From Bacillota bacterium (GTDB lineage Bacteria; Bacillota; Clostridia; Christensenellales; SZUA-584), in contig JAEYLC010000046.1 in NCBI GenBank assembly GCA_023461435.1, positions 1-48,298 on the forward strand: a DNA stretch of 48,298 nucleotides. Direction: 5' to 3'. The first letter of the stretch is position 1, and each line of letters begins with the position of its first letter. Shown in pieces: positions 24,408 through 33,794 of this stretch. Below the pieces are notes generated by a model. It did not search any database. It saw only the letters and a program-made list of their open reading frames with translations, and was not told the origin of the DNA. A program made the translations under genes and the position numbers.

Positions 24408-25075
24408 ATGAGATCATTCGGCTGGAAAACGTGGTTTGGATGACGCAAGACTGGCGCGCCGTCAACGGCATCAGCTGCCGCATTCAGGAAAATGAGCGCG
24501 TGGCGTTCTGCGGCGGATCGGGCAGCGGCAAAGACGCGCTGATACGCCTCATCGCGGGGATGGATAAGCCAAGCTCAGGCTCGGTCTGGGTCCTGAATCA
24601 GGCGGTACATGAGATGAGCAGCGCCAAGGCCGCCGCTTTCAGGAACCGGTATATCGGTGTGATACAGCGCGATGCCGGTTTCATGGAGGGGATGAGCGTT
24701 GCGGAGAACATTTTGCTGCCGCTCGTCATTCGGGGCGCAAGGCGGAGCCAGCAAAGGAAAGCGGCTGACGACCTGCTTAAGATGCTCGGCATCTGTCATG
24801 TGGCGCAGGCTCTGCCTGCACAGCTGTCGGCTTATGAAGCAAGGGCCGCCTGCATTGCGCGGGCGCTGATCACAAAACCGAAGATACTGCTGCTTAATGA
24901 AATCACTTCGCGGCTCTCGGAAAGAGACGCCGAGAAAATCACCGGCACGATCCGCGTCGTCGCAGAATACGGCGACTTCACGATGCTCTGGTTCAGTGAC
25001 AGCGCTGATAACACACATGACTCACACAGAACGATTTATCTGGAAAACGGGAAGATTCGGGAGGATATGAAATGA
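24404..25075 (+). CDS. ABC ATPase homologue with degraded catalytic motifs (MacB/LolD-like fold)
   Basis: The 223-residue protein aligns along its length with MacB-type ATPases (IRLENVVWMTQDW, GMDKPSSGSVWVLNQ, YIGVIQRDAGFMEGMSVAENILLPL). Several key residues are changed. Walker A is GGSGSGKD, with K43 kept but the Mg-binding Ser/Thr replaced by D44. The LSGGQ signature is LSAYE (141-145). Walker B reads ILLLNE, with Asp replaced by N165 while E166 remains. The switch His position is Ser in LWFSDSAD. The frame is full length and cleanly coupled to both neighbours, so it is not a decaying pseudogene. It probably binds nucleotide weakly, as a silent half of a heterodimer or as a conformational partner of the FtsX-like permease. 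Confidence 0.85.
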   Translation: MNEIIRLENVVWMTQDWRAVNGISCRIQENERVAFCGGSGSGKDALIRLIAGMDKPSSGSVWVLNQAVHEMSSAKAAAFRNRYIGVIQRDAGFMEGMSVAENILLPLVIRGARRSQQRKAADDLLKMLGICHVAQALPAQLSAYEARAACIARALITKPKILLLNEITSRLSERDAEKITGTIRVVAEYGDFTMLWFSDSADNTHDSHRTIYLENGKIREDMK

Positions 25076-26490
25076 AAAAGCTAAGTATACTGCTTGCGGC
25101 TTTGATGACGATATTGATTTGGCCCGTCACGGCGCTGGCGGAGGGAGAAACGGAACAGCCTCAGCCGACCGAAACAGCAGCTTTGGCGAGTCTTGAGATA
25201 GACAACGCCCACATATATGACGGAATGGACAAGGCGTATAAAGACGGTTATACGCCGTCCGTCAAAGACGGAAAAGCGACGGTGGTGCTGCCGCTGATTT
25301 CAAAGGGCGACATAAAGGACAACACGATCAGTGTCACGCCGAGCCTTGGGGATACGACAATCTCGCCTTTTGTGTACAGCAATTATCAAATGACGGTCAG
25401 CCGTCAGGACAATCCGGTGTCGGGCGGCGGCACGGTGTCATCATTTCTGGTCAGGTTCGATTTTTCGCTGGTCTCGGGGCGGTATAACGGCGTTTACCCT
25501 GTGACGGTCGATGTGGCGGCACAGGCCGCGGACTCAAGCCCGATACAGCAGACGTTTACGGCATATATCACGATCACGGACGGCAAGGATCCGAACGCCG
25601 TGGAGCCGACGCCGGAGCCGGAAAAGCCGACCTCCGAGCCCAAGGTGATTGTGAGCGGCTACAGCATCAGCCCCGAGGCTGTGATGGCGGGGGAGGAGTT
25701 TGCCGCGACGGTCACACTGAAAAACACAAGCAGTACAAAATTCGTTCAAAATATGACGGTCACCGTTTCATGCGATTCTCCCGGCCTTCTGCTTAAGAAC
25801 GAGAGCGACACAATATATATCAGCAAGCTTGGCAAGGGAGCGGAGACGAGCATTGAGCTGAAGTACAAAGCCGATCTCGAGATTGTGCCGCAGCTCTATA
25901 ACATCACGCTGACGATGCAGTATGACAACAGCGACGCCACGGCGTTGTCTTCCCTGGGCACTGTCCCCGTCATTGTCGGCCAGCCGCTTAAGGTGCAGAT
26001 GGATACGCCGCAGATACCAAAGGATGTAAATGCGGGCGATACGCTTCCGCTGTCTATCCAGGTCATGAACATGGGGCGCAGCAAGGTTTATAATGTGCGC
26101 TGTGAGCTTTCGGCCCCCGGCCTGTTCCCGTCATCGAGCGCGTTTATCGGAAACATGGAGGCCGGCACCGCCATGGCGGGCGAGATGAGCGTTTTTGTAG
26201 GAACCAAGGATATGAGCGAGGGGTATACAGGCTCAGATAAGTACGGCAAAACAAGCGGCAAAATCACGCTCATTTACGAGGATCAGAGCGGCCAGCAATT
26301 TACGCAGGAGACGCAAATTGCCACCACGATAGATGAGCCTGTTATGCCGCAGGCTGAGAAACCCAAGGAAGAGCCCGAGAAGGCCGGTCAGTGGTGGATA
26401 TCGCTTGTTATCGGTGTTGCCGTGATCGGCGGACTGGCGGCCATGCTGATCGTCCGCGCGAAAAAGGTGAAAAAGCATGAGGATTTCTGA
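25072..26490 (+). CDS. Secreted, membrane-anchored protein with CARDB/COG1361-like beta domains
   Basis: The 472 residues comprise a signal peptide (about 1-23, cut after TALA), an extracellular region and a C-terminal membrane helix (about 442-462) followed by a basic tail (RAKKVKKHEDF). The extracellular part has a unique N-terminal domain, a Pro/Glu-rich linker near residue 180 (EPTPEPEKPTSEP), then two immunoglobulin-like modules (about 190-305 and 308-425). The type is found in COG1361/CARDB S-layer-like proteins, with 'VTLKNTSSTKFVQNMTVTV'-style strands. Its start overlaps the degenerate ATPase, and its end overlaps the FtsX-like gene by 14 bases. It may be the extracytoplasmic adaptor of the permease, comparable in role to MacA, but this is inference from position. 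Confidence 0.75.
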   Translation: MKKLSILLAALMTILIWPVTALAEGETEQPQPTETAALASLEIDNAHIYDGMDKAYKDGYTPSVKDGKATVVLPLISKGDIKDNTISVTPSLGDTTISPFVYSNYQMTVSRQDNPVSGGGTVSSFLVRFDFSLVSGRYNGVYPVTVDVAAQAADSSPIQQTFTAYITITDGKDPNAVEPTPEPEKPTSEPKVIVSGYSISPEAVMAGEEFAATVTLKNTSSTKFVQNMTVTVSCDSPGLLLKNESDTIYISKLGKGAETSIELKYKADLEIVPQLYNITLTMQYDNSDATALSSLGTVPVIVGQPLKVQMDTPQIPKDVNAGDTLPLSIQVMNMGRSKVYNVRCELSAPGLFPSSSAFIGNMEAGTAMAGEMSVFVGTKDMSEGYTGSDKYGKTSGKITLIYEDQSGQQFTQETQIATTIDEPVMPQAEKPKEEPEKAGQWWISLVIGVAVIGGLAAMLIVRAKKVKKHEDF

Positions 26491-27613
26491 TCTGCTTTGG
26501 ATGGCGGTAAAAAGCCTCAAAGGCAGGCTGATGGTACTGCCCGCGGCGGCGATCGCGATCAGCACATTCTGCCTGTGCTATGCGGGCGCGGTGCTCTTGA
26601 CCGTGCAGCAGGAAAAGTCGTTGCCGTATGAGCTGGAAGTGGTATCGGATACGGCAAAGCTTTCAGACAGCATCCTTGCCGGGATATCCGGCATTCCCGA
26701 TGTCACAACGGTGACGCCAGTGCTTGAGGTGCCTGCGGGCATTGAGGCAGGCGGATATAAAGCGCAGCTGACCTTAACCGGAATTGACGCGTCGTATATC
26801 AATGAAACATTTACCCAAGGGGGCGTGTTTCCGGACAGCAGCGCGATGCCGTACATTGTGCTCAATGAAGCGGCCTGCAAGCTGTTCGAAAATGAAAGCG
26901 GCAGCGCGAGCACAGAAGAAACGGATGTACCTCAGATCGATTGGCTCAGCGCGGCCGTTTCCGTACAAGCGAGTGAAGGGGCAAAGCCCGTCGTTTCAAA
27001 AATCGTCGGCTTGTTATCCGGGGATGATAAAGACCAGGAGCCGATGGCCTATATCGGCGTGGCTTCCGCGAAGGGCCTGCTGCGCGGGGACGGGCAGAGT
27101 ACGGATTACATAAGCGCAAAAGTGCGCGTCGAAAATGTCGGGTACGCGGCGGATGTGTCCGAAGAGATTAAAAAAACGGGGCTCAGCGTTTTGAATGCAA
27201 ACGAGGATGCGGAGCTTAAATGGAGCATGGAACTGGAGGAAATGACCTATCTGATTGTAGTCGGAGCGTTTGGGCTGCTTTGCTCGGCGTTTTTGGCAGC
27301 AACCCGAAGAACGGCAGATGTATTGGCGCATAAACACACATTTTCGGCACTGCAATGGATCGGAATGAAGAAGAGCGATATCAAAAGGCTCTTTGCTCTG
27401 CAAGCCTTGCTGACGGCACTGCTTGGCATTGCGGTGGGCACCATCGTCAGCGTCTCTGTGCCGTCGTTCCTCGCGCCCGAGGCTGTGGGCACCTCGATAT
27501 TCGCTCTGGCGATCCCCTTCGGAGCCGCAGCAACCAGCGCCGCCATTTGTCTTGTTTGCGACATGCTGCCCCAAATGCGGCGATTGCCGGAACCGGCGGC
27601 ATTTAGTCGATAG
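26477..27613 (+). CDS. FtsX/MacB-like ABC permease
   Basis: The 378-residue protein has one N-terminal membrane helix (about 18-42) and an extracytoplasmic domain of about 200 residues. Three C-terminal helices follow (about 252-272, 309-330 and 338-362), and a coupling segment 'ATRRTADVLAHKHTFSALQWIGMKKSDIKRLF' (about 275-306) precedes the last two. This is the FtsX/MacB topology. In the family, the segment with a Gly-Met/Ala-Lys-x-x-Asp-Ile pattern contacts the ATPase. Its natural ATPase partner in this operon is the MacB-like but degraded one. It is the last gene of the run, followed by a bidirectional terminator. Confidence 0.8.
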   Translation: MRISDLLWMAVKSLKGRLMVLPAAAIAISTFCLCYAGAVLLTVQQEKSLPYELEVVSDTAKLSDSILAGISGIPDVTTVTPVLEVPAGIEAGGYKAQLTLTGIDASYINETFTQGGVFPDSSAMPYIVLNEAACKLFENESGSASTEETDVPQIDWLSAAVSVQASEGAKPVVSKIVGLLSGDDKDQEPMAYIGVASAKGLLRGDGQSTDYISAKVRVENVGYAADVSEEIKKTGLSVLNANEDAELKWSMELEEMTYLIVVGAFGLLCSAFLAATRRTADVLAHKHTFSALQWIGMKKSDIKRLFALQALLTALLGIAVGTIVSVSVPSFLAPEAVGTSIFALAIPFGAAATSAAICLVCDMLPQMRRLPEPAAFSR

Positions 27614-27664
27614 TTGCATGGAATGCATCTGTGAATATATCGGACGAAAAAATTGAGCAATGAA

Positions 27665-27693
27665 AAAGCCGTCGAAGATTTTTCGACGGCTTT
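27665..27693. terminator. Bidirectional terminator between convergent genes
   Basis: AAAGCCGTCGA (27665-27675) pairs perfectly with TCGACGGCTTT (27683-27693), an 11-base stem with a T-rich 7-base loop. T-runs or A-runs on both sides serve both strands. It separates the ABC cluster from the giant surface-protein gene. Confidence 0.85.
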
Positions 27694-27706
27694 GATGCTT
27701 GTATCT

Positions 27707-30700
27707 TTATGGAACTGTCACCATACACGATGCGCTTAACCCATTGCTGGTTGCTGCCGTTATCGTGACGGCGCCGGACGATAGCGCTTTGATCTTCCCC
27801 TTAGCGTCAACGGTCACAACGGCGGGATTGCTACTGGACCAGGTGATTGTTTTAAAATCGGTGTTTTTGGGCGTAATTGTTGCTTTTAATGTGGCTGTTT
27901 TGCTCAACTTCAGCGTCAGCGAAGGCCTGGAAAGCTTCACGCCTGACGGGTAGACCGGCGTCACTGTCACGGTACAACTGGCCGAGACGTTGCTGCCGTC
28001 CTGCGCCCTGCATGTGATGACGGCGGTGCCGCCCGCTTTGCCGGTGACCACGCCGGAACTCGAAACGGCCGCGACCTTCGGGTTACTTGATATCCATTTA
28101 ACTTTCTTGTTGGTCGCTGTGGCGGGATTGAATGATGCCGCCAGCTTAATTTTCTGGGTGCGCGCGACTGTCGCATTGGCCATGTTCAATGAAATGGACT
28201 GAACCGGCTGTATCACGGTGATCGCCTTTTTGATTGTCGTCACTTTGGTCTTGACGCGTCCTTTTTTGTCTACTGTCTGAGAAACGGTTTTGGTGATGAT
28301 CGTCGCTTTGCCGCCCGCGAGGAACGTCATGTTGCCTTTTGCATCCACTGTCGCGACAGAAGGATTGGTCGATGAATAGGTGACGGATACGGTTGTGTAG
28401 CCCCTTGGCGCCGCAGGAGGAATCACGGTGACAGCGGTGCTGACGCTTGCTTTGGACGCAATCTTATTTGCCGGAACGCTGCCGATGTATGCCGGTTGGG
28501 CGATGCTGACCGTACATGATGCTGTCAGGCTGGGATAGTTTGCATCGCGTACGAGCGCCATATAAGACCCTGCGGAGAGGCCGCTGAAGTAACCTCCGCC
28601 CCAGCTCGTTCCGCCGTCGATGGAAAATTGATATGCGCCGCTGGTCCCGCCGGAGCCGGACAGTGAGATAGAGCCGTCAGAGCCGCCATATGCCGTTACG
28701 TCTCTTTTTGTGAAGCTTATGTGGACGGGCGGGAGCGCTGCAAATTCGGCTGTGAATGACGAATCGTTCTGAGCCGTGAAAGAATAGACTGGGTCTCTTG
28801 ATATTTCAGTGTCGTTTTGCAGCCAGCGAACGAACCGGTGTCCCGGATTCGCATTGGCGGACAACGCGACATTATCGCCGATATTATAGGTGCCGCTGCC
28901 CGAAACGCTGCCGTAGGCGGTATTGTTCGGCGATGCAGAGACGGTGACCTGCCTCAGAGACACAGTAATTAGGCATGTATCACAGAATCCACCGTCTTCA
29001 GTTGTAACGATTATCTCAACGGTTCCGGGAGCTATCGCTTTGACAATACCTTCGCTGTTTATAGTGGCAACATTGTTGTTTGCCGACGACCAGCTCACGG
29101 TTGTGTTGCCAACACAATCTGTTGGCAACTGTACAACGGCTTTCAGTTTAATAGTATCATTAGTGTAAATATTGGCCGCTTTATTTAACAATTGTACACC
29201 AGTAACTTGCGAATACTGAGGTTTATATGTAACATCTATACTATCTTTCTGCAAGGCGTTGATAGCTGCGAGTTGTGTAGAACTAGCTGAGATATCGAGA
29301 TAATTATAAGATACGTCTACGTTTTCAAGATGTTCAGAATTAAGTAGGGGTGTGATATCAGTAATCAAATTACCGCTCATATCAAAATCGGTAAGCCAAG
29401 GCACCTCTTCAATGGACGCTATACTTTTTACCTTGTTCCCTTTCATTTTAAGCGTCCTAATCTCACTGATTAGAGAGTAGTCATATACAAATCCCATATC
29501 TGATATCATATTGTTGCTTATGTCTAGATATTTTAGGTGATATAACGTAGCCAATTGGTTTGCGTTTTTTAGAGAATTATCACTCAAATCGAGCCAAGTG
29601 AGAGTAAAGGCATTCTCCAAACCTGTTAGATCGGTGATGTGTCTACCACTCAAATCAAGATGACCATCAAAGAAATATATCTCTCCCAACGTGATATTTC
29701 CGCTGCAATCCTTGTCAACTCCTCCGTCAAGCAAGCCCTGTCTTAAACCTGGGTCATTAAAATTAATTAAATCCGTATATTGTGTAGAATAATACACGTT
29801 TGTTTTTTTTGCTTTAAGGGTATCAATAACTGCTTTTTGCGGAGACGTGTTTGTAATGTCAATATAGTTATAATTGATATATAAAGAAGTTATATTTGTC
29901 CGTGAAGCAAAAGGTGTAATGTCCGTAATTTTATTATTTTGAAGATCTATAGATTGTAGAGATTGTAAACCTGCTATAGGACTGATGTCGCTGATATCAT
30001 TTGACCCTAAATAAACAATAGTTAGCTTGTTCAGACTAGCCAGTGGGCTGAGATCTTTGATTCTATTTGAAGAAGCGGATAGGTGCGTTAAATTAGGTAA
30101 GGAGGACAGGCTGGAAATATCCAAAATATTATCACCGAATATATCGAGATATTCAAGCATGCCAAATGATGGCATTGTATTTATGTTTAAAGATATATTT
30201 TGATCAAGCGACAGTTCAATGAGATTTTGAAGCTTGCTTAAACTACTTAGATCTTTTATTTGATTATCATCCAGATGTAAGTATTTAATACTTAACAATT
30301 CAGAAAAAGCGCTTAAATCTTTTATTTGATTTGACAGAAGGTCAACATACGTAAGCGATTTTAAACCGGATATAGCACTGATGTCGTCAATTTTGTTAAA
30401 ACGGAGCTGTAGTGACCTGAGCTTTTCTAAGTTTTCAATGCCGTCCAAGGTTGTTAAGTTGCTCCCTTGTGCTATTAATACTTCAAGATTGACAAGGTTG
30501 CTTATGAAGTTTAAATTGCTTACGTTACTATGGTTCATTTCTAGATTTGTTAGATTTACAAGCGATGAGACCGGAGTCATATCGCTTATTGGATTACCGC
30601 TTATAGCCAGCACCTTTAACTTTGTAAGCTCAGTTAAAGAGAATATATCGCTTATTGGATTACCGCTTATATCCAACTCGACTAATTGACCTAGTCTTGA

Positions 30701-33112
30701 TAGTGCGGATATATCCTTTATGTTATTATTACTTATATCTAAAATTGATAATCTTTTGGCATACTCTAGGCCTGTTAAATCCGTTACCCCTTTTCCATTT
30801 AGGTCTAGCTTGCCTTGTATTGCGTTCATTTCGGATTCGGTGAGTTCACCATCTTTGTTTTTGTCAGTACCTTTTTGAAGCAGTACATTCTTCAAATTTG
30901 CATCAGGGATGGAAATATTAACGGGATCATTGGATACAACGACATTGCAGATATCTGAAAAACCGCCGTCCAATGATGTTAATGTTATTTGCGTTGTACC
31001 TTCTGAGACAGCGGTGACTTCTCCATCAAATACTCTTGCGATGCTCGGGTCTGACGATGTCCAGATTATATTCTTATTCGTCGCGCTATCTGGGTTAAAT
31101 ACAGCATGTAGTGTAATCGAACCTGTAAAATCAAGATAAAGAGTGTCTCTGTCTATATTGACTCCATTGGTGAAAACATAAGGCATATTTCTCAAATGTG
31201 GGAATCTTTCTCCCTCGCCCATTTCCCACATTGCATCAAAATCAAATCCGATGAATGTCTCCTGATGCCGCATCTGCTCTAAGGTTATCCCGCTTCCGGT
31301 GGGGTGTGATAAGCCATAATAATTAATGACTGTTCCTTCAGAATCTCCTGTCGCTGGATTGTTTAATGATCCGTTCATGTATCCGGCTGAATAGCAATTC
31401 TTAATTGAAGATGTCCTGCTTAAATATCCGGTTATTCCGCCCATATGGGCATATCCCGCAATATACCCAACATTATAGCAATTTCTGACTTCGCCACTAT
31501 TTATATATGCCGCAATGCCTCCGGAGTAATCAGAGCTTGAAGGTCTCCCAGAATTGTAGCAACGGCTCAATGCGCAAGAACCATCAACAACGCCTGCGAT
31601 TCCTCCAGCGTGCGCTTGGCTGTCGATCCTTCCTGTGTTTGAACATAAATCTATTAGTGATGCTCCTGTGACTTCGCCAACAATTCCGCCTGCTCTATAT
31701 AGAATAGCAAGAACCTTGCCATTGAAATGGCAATTGATAACATTGCCTTTTAAATATCCTACGATACCGCCAACTAGGAATTTTGCCGTTATTGAGCAGT
31801 CTTCAAGGGTCAAATTTTTTACTATTGCGTTTGAGCCAATCACATGACCAAATAATCCGGCACCAGATAGATCCGTTCGTTCGATTAAAACACCAGTAAT
31901 TTTATTCCCATTCCCATCGAATATACCGGTAAAAGGTTTGCTATAGTTACCGATAGGTAGCCATCCTTCGCCATTGTACCAATATTTACCGCCGCTACTC
32001 GTCGCTTCAGTCATGTCAATATCATTGGTCATGATGAAATGCGCATCCGGATAATACCGCACCGCGTTGAGCTGCTCGGGCGTGGATACCTGATACGGGT
32101 CGTCTTCCGTGCCGGAACCGATAAAATCCTTCCACAATGCAAACAGCGTCGAATCGCTTGTCACAGCAGTATCAAAATCCCACTCGTTTTCACAAGTGGC
32201 TTCCGTGTACCAGCCGCCGAAGTATTTCTCGCCGTTGGTCGGGTCGGCAGGGCAGACGAGCTTAACACCCTCATAAACGGTTTGGCTGTCGGGAGCGGTT
32301 CCCGACGCCCCGTTTAAATCAAAAGAGACGGTGAGTGTGACGCTCGGATTGAATACGGCGGTCGTATAGCCGTTCCATGGATTCGTGAATCCTGTGGCGG
32401 CATCCGTATGATAGATGGTCAATCCATCGGCGCAGTTGCTGAAAATATCGGTGCCCGCGGCAGGCGCGTTGCCCATAAAACAGGCGTCACGCAGAGCACC
32501 GCAGCCGTCAAACACATTGTTATCAAGATTGGCCACGCTGGCTGGCAGCATCACGCTTTTGAGGCCGGAACAGCATTGAAACGCGCCATATCCGAGCTTT
32601 TGAACGCTGCTGCCCAAATCAACGCTTGTCAAGCCGTCGCAATAGGCAAACGCGCAGCTCTCAATGTCGGTCACGTCGTCGCAAAGGCTGACGCTTGTCA
32701 GCTGGGTGCATCCGCGAAACGCTCCCGATTTGATTGATGTGACACCGTCGGGCACGGTGTAGCCGCCGGTTTTTCCTGCCGGGCATTGTATCAGAGACGT
32801 ACCGCCGATATCAAACAGCACGCCGTCAATGCTTTGAAACGCTGTGTTGCCGACTTCCACCGTAATATCGGTGACGAGACTGCAGTTGGCAAACGGAGAA
32901 TCCCCGATTATTGTGACGTTTTGGGGGATGGTGAAGCCCGTGAGCGCGTCGCAGCGCCAGAAAGAGCAGCTGCCGATCTGTGTCACATTTTCCGTGAGCG
33001 TGATGCTTTGCAGGTTTTGATTGTGGTCAAAAGCGGAATCGCCAATTGCCGTTACAGTATCGGGCACGGCGTACGCTGTTCCCGCTTTGGCGGCCGGGTA
33101 GTGGACCAGCAC
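27707..33112 (-). CDS. Giant mosaic surface protein with two kinds of leucine-rich repeats, main frame
   Basis: The main frame is 1801 codons from a GTG at 33112, but the frame is open to 33286 and continues good repeat sequence, so 33112 is not a true start. Domains in order: BspA-type LRR_5 repeats (1-250); a Listeria-Bacteroides repeat (about 255-330, FGGWYTEATCENEWDF); GLUG repeats (about 380-600, GGIVGYL/GGIAGVV). Next come an Ig-like Big_2 domain (about 645-730), internalin-type 22-residue LRRs (about 730-1114) and a second LRR block with a Ca-loop-like cap (1115-1294). Then another Big_2 (1304-1388), an InlB-B/SprB-like pair (1391-1540) and three terminal Big_2 domains. It lacks LPXTG, dockerin or SLH anchors and ends inside the last domain. 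The role is probably adhesion or binding at the surface. Confidence 0.88.
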   Translation of the reverse strand: MLVHYPAAKAGTAYAVPDTVTAIGDSAFDHNQNLQSITLTENVTQIGSCSFWRCDALTGFTIPQNVTIIGDSPFANCSLVTDITVEVGNTAFQSIDGVLFDIGGTSLIQCPAGKTGGYTVPDGVTSIKSGAFRGCTQLTSVSLCDDVTDIESCAFAYCDGLTSVDLGSSVQKLGYGAFQCCSGLKSVMLPASVANLDNNVFDGCGALRDACFMGNAPAAGTDIFSNCADGLTIYHTDAATGFTNPWNGYTTAVFNPSVTLTVSFDLNGASGTAPDSQTVYEGVKLVCPADPTNGEKYFGGWYTEATCENEWDFDTAVTSDSTLFALWKDFIGSGTEDDPYQVSTPEQLNAVRYYPDAHFIMTNDIDMTEATSSGGKYWYNGEGWLPIGNYSKPFTGIFDGNGNKITGVLIERTDLSGAGLFGHVIGSNAIVKNLTLEDCSITAKFLVGGIVGYLKGNVINCHFNGKVLAILYRAGGIVGEVTGASLIDLCSNTGRIDSQAHAGGIAGVVDGSCALSRCYNSGRPSSSDYSGGIAAYINSGEVRNCYNVGYIAGYAHMGGITGYLSRTSSIKNCYSAGYMNGSLNNPATGDSEGTVINYYGLSHPTGSGITLEQMRHQETFIGFDFDAMWEMGEGERFPHLRNMPYVFTNGVNIDRDTLYLDFTGSITLHAVFNPDSATNKNIIWTSSDPSIARVFDGEVTAVSEGTTQITLTSLDGGFSDICNVVVSNDPVNISIPDANLKNVLLQKGTDKNKDGELTESEMNAIQGKLDLNGKGVTDLTGLEYAKRLSILDISNNNIKDISALSRLGQLVELDISGNPISDIFSLTELTKLKVLAISGNPISDMTPVSSLVNLTNLEMNHSNVSNLNFISNLVNLEVLIAQGSNLTTLDGIENLEKLRSLQLRFNKIDDISAISGLKSLTYVDLLSNQIKDLSAFSELLSIKYLHLDDNQIKDLSSLSKLQNLIELSLDQNISLNINTMPSFGMLEYLDIFGDNILDISSLSSLPNLTHLSASSNRIKDLSPLASLNKLTIVYLGSNDISDISPIAGLQSLQSIDLQNNKITDITPFASRTNITSLYINYNYIDITNTSPQKAVIDTLKAKKTNVYYSTQYTDLINFNDPGLRQGLLDGGVDKDCSGNITLGEIYFFDGHLDLSGRHITDLTGLENAFTLTWLDLSDNSLKNANQLATLYHLKYLDISNNMISDMGFVYDYSLISEIRTLKMKGNKVKSIASIEEVPWLTDFDMSGNLITDITPLLNSEHLENVDVSYNYLDISASSTQLAAINALQKDSIDVTYKPQYSQVTGVQLLNKAANIYTNDTIKLKAVVQLPTDCVGNTTVSWSSANNNVATINSEGIVKAIAPGTVEIIVTTEDGGFCDTCLITVSLRQVTVSASPNNTAYGSVSGSGTYNIGDNVALSANANPGHRFVRWLQNDTEISRDPVYSFTAQNDSSFTAEFAALPPVHISFTKRDVTAYGGSDGSISLSGSGGTSGAYQFSIDGGTSWGGGYFSGLSAGSYMALVRDANYPSLTASCTVSIAQPAYIGSVPANKIASKASVSTAVTVIPPAAPRGYTTVSVTYSSTNPSVATVDAKGNMTFLAGGKATIITKTVSQTVDKKGRVKTKVTTIKKAITVIQPVQSISLNMANATVARTQKIKLAASFNPATATNKKVKWISSNPKVAAVSSSGVVTGKAGGTAVITCRAQDGSNVSASCTVTVTPVYPSGVKLSRPSLTLKLSKTATLKATITPKNTDFKTITWSSSNPAVVTVDAKGKIKALSSGAVTITAATSNGLSASCMVTVP
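28970..32030. other. AT-rich island inside the surface-protein gene
   Basis: The sequence changes visibly from GC-rich to AT-rich at about 32030 and back at about 28970, within one continuous reading frame. The island encodes the GLUG repeats, one Big_2 domain and both internalin-type LRR blocks. The flanking LRR_5 part and terminal Ig-like domains match the composition of the rest of the window. This indicates domain acquisition by recombination from an AT-rich donor. Confidence 0.7.
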
Positions 33113-33170
33113 GGTTCTGTCTTTGCTGAAAAGAATGTCATCTTCGCTTTTGAAATTGGGGTTTTCAGCG

Positions 33171-33536
33171 TCAACACCGATGCTGAGAAGTGATCTGCAT
33201 TCCCAAAAGGCGCCGCTGTCGATGGTTAAAACGCTTTTCGGGATTGATACTGAAGTGACGAACTGCTGTCGTGAACAAATCGCTGCCTATCGATGTGACT
33301 GTTTTGTCGCCGATCATTTCGGGTATCGCAATATCACCGCCTGTCCCTGCGTAGCCCGTGATCGTCGCTGTCGTACCATCCGGATTTACCATGTATTCAA
33401 AATCATTGAATGTGTCTGCCAAAGCAATGTGACTTGTGAGCGGCATGAATACGAATGTGAGCGCAATAGCCAATAATGCAAAAATGGCACCCTTCAGTGC
33501 GTTTTTTTCAGATGCGGCTATTGTCAATCGATTCAT
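33171..33536 (-). pseudogene. N-terminal fragment of the giant surface protein, separated by a frameshift
   Basis: From ATG 33536 (GGAGG at 33548-33544, 7 bases upstream) the frame encodes a long signal peptide (about residues 1-40, ending SHIALA). DTFNDFEYMVNPDGTTATI and the start of an LRR_5 repeat (KTVTSIGSDLF) follow. After that it runs into unrelated sequence and stops at 33171. The matching continuation (QFVTSVSIPKSVLTIDSGAF) is in the frame of the 1801-codon open frame. The switch must occur at about 33262-33286 and needs one base removed or two added. It may be a true frameshift mutation, phase variation, or a sequencing/assembly error. The intact protein would be about 1940 residues. 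Confidence 0.75.
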
Positions 33537-33703
33537 AATATGACCTCCGAAATTCAATTGGGACTTGCATATCAATTATACCATGTGTACATAAAATAGC
33601 CAATAATGTAAAACGAAAGAACATGAATTCGATATGTCCTGATTTCGGCTGTTTCATATCAGAGCCGACATGCTTCATCTCAGAATCAGCGTCCATCATA
33701 AAA

Positions 33704-33725
33704 TCTTAAGATTCTCATAAGAAAT
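33704..33725 (+). promoter_or_regulatory. VanR-type tandem box upstream of vanR
   Basis: Two direct repeats spaced exactly 11 bases: TCTTAAGATTC (33704-33714) and TCATAAGAAAT (33715-33725), sharing TCnTAAGA. That spacing is typical of OmpR-family dimer sites, and the second copy resembles the VanR box as I recall it (TCGTANGAAANT). It lies about 70 bases before the vanR start. Confidence 0.6.
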
Positions 33726-33794
33726 ATGCCGCTATACGATTCGGTATTTCATGATAAAATAACGATGGGTCTTTTTAACAATGAGGAGTAACGG

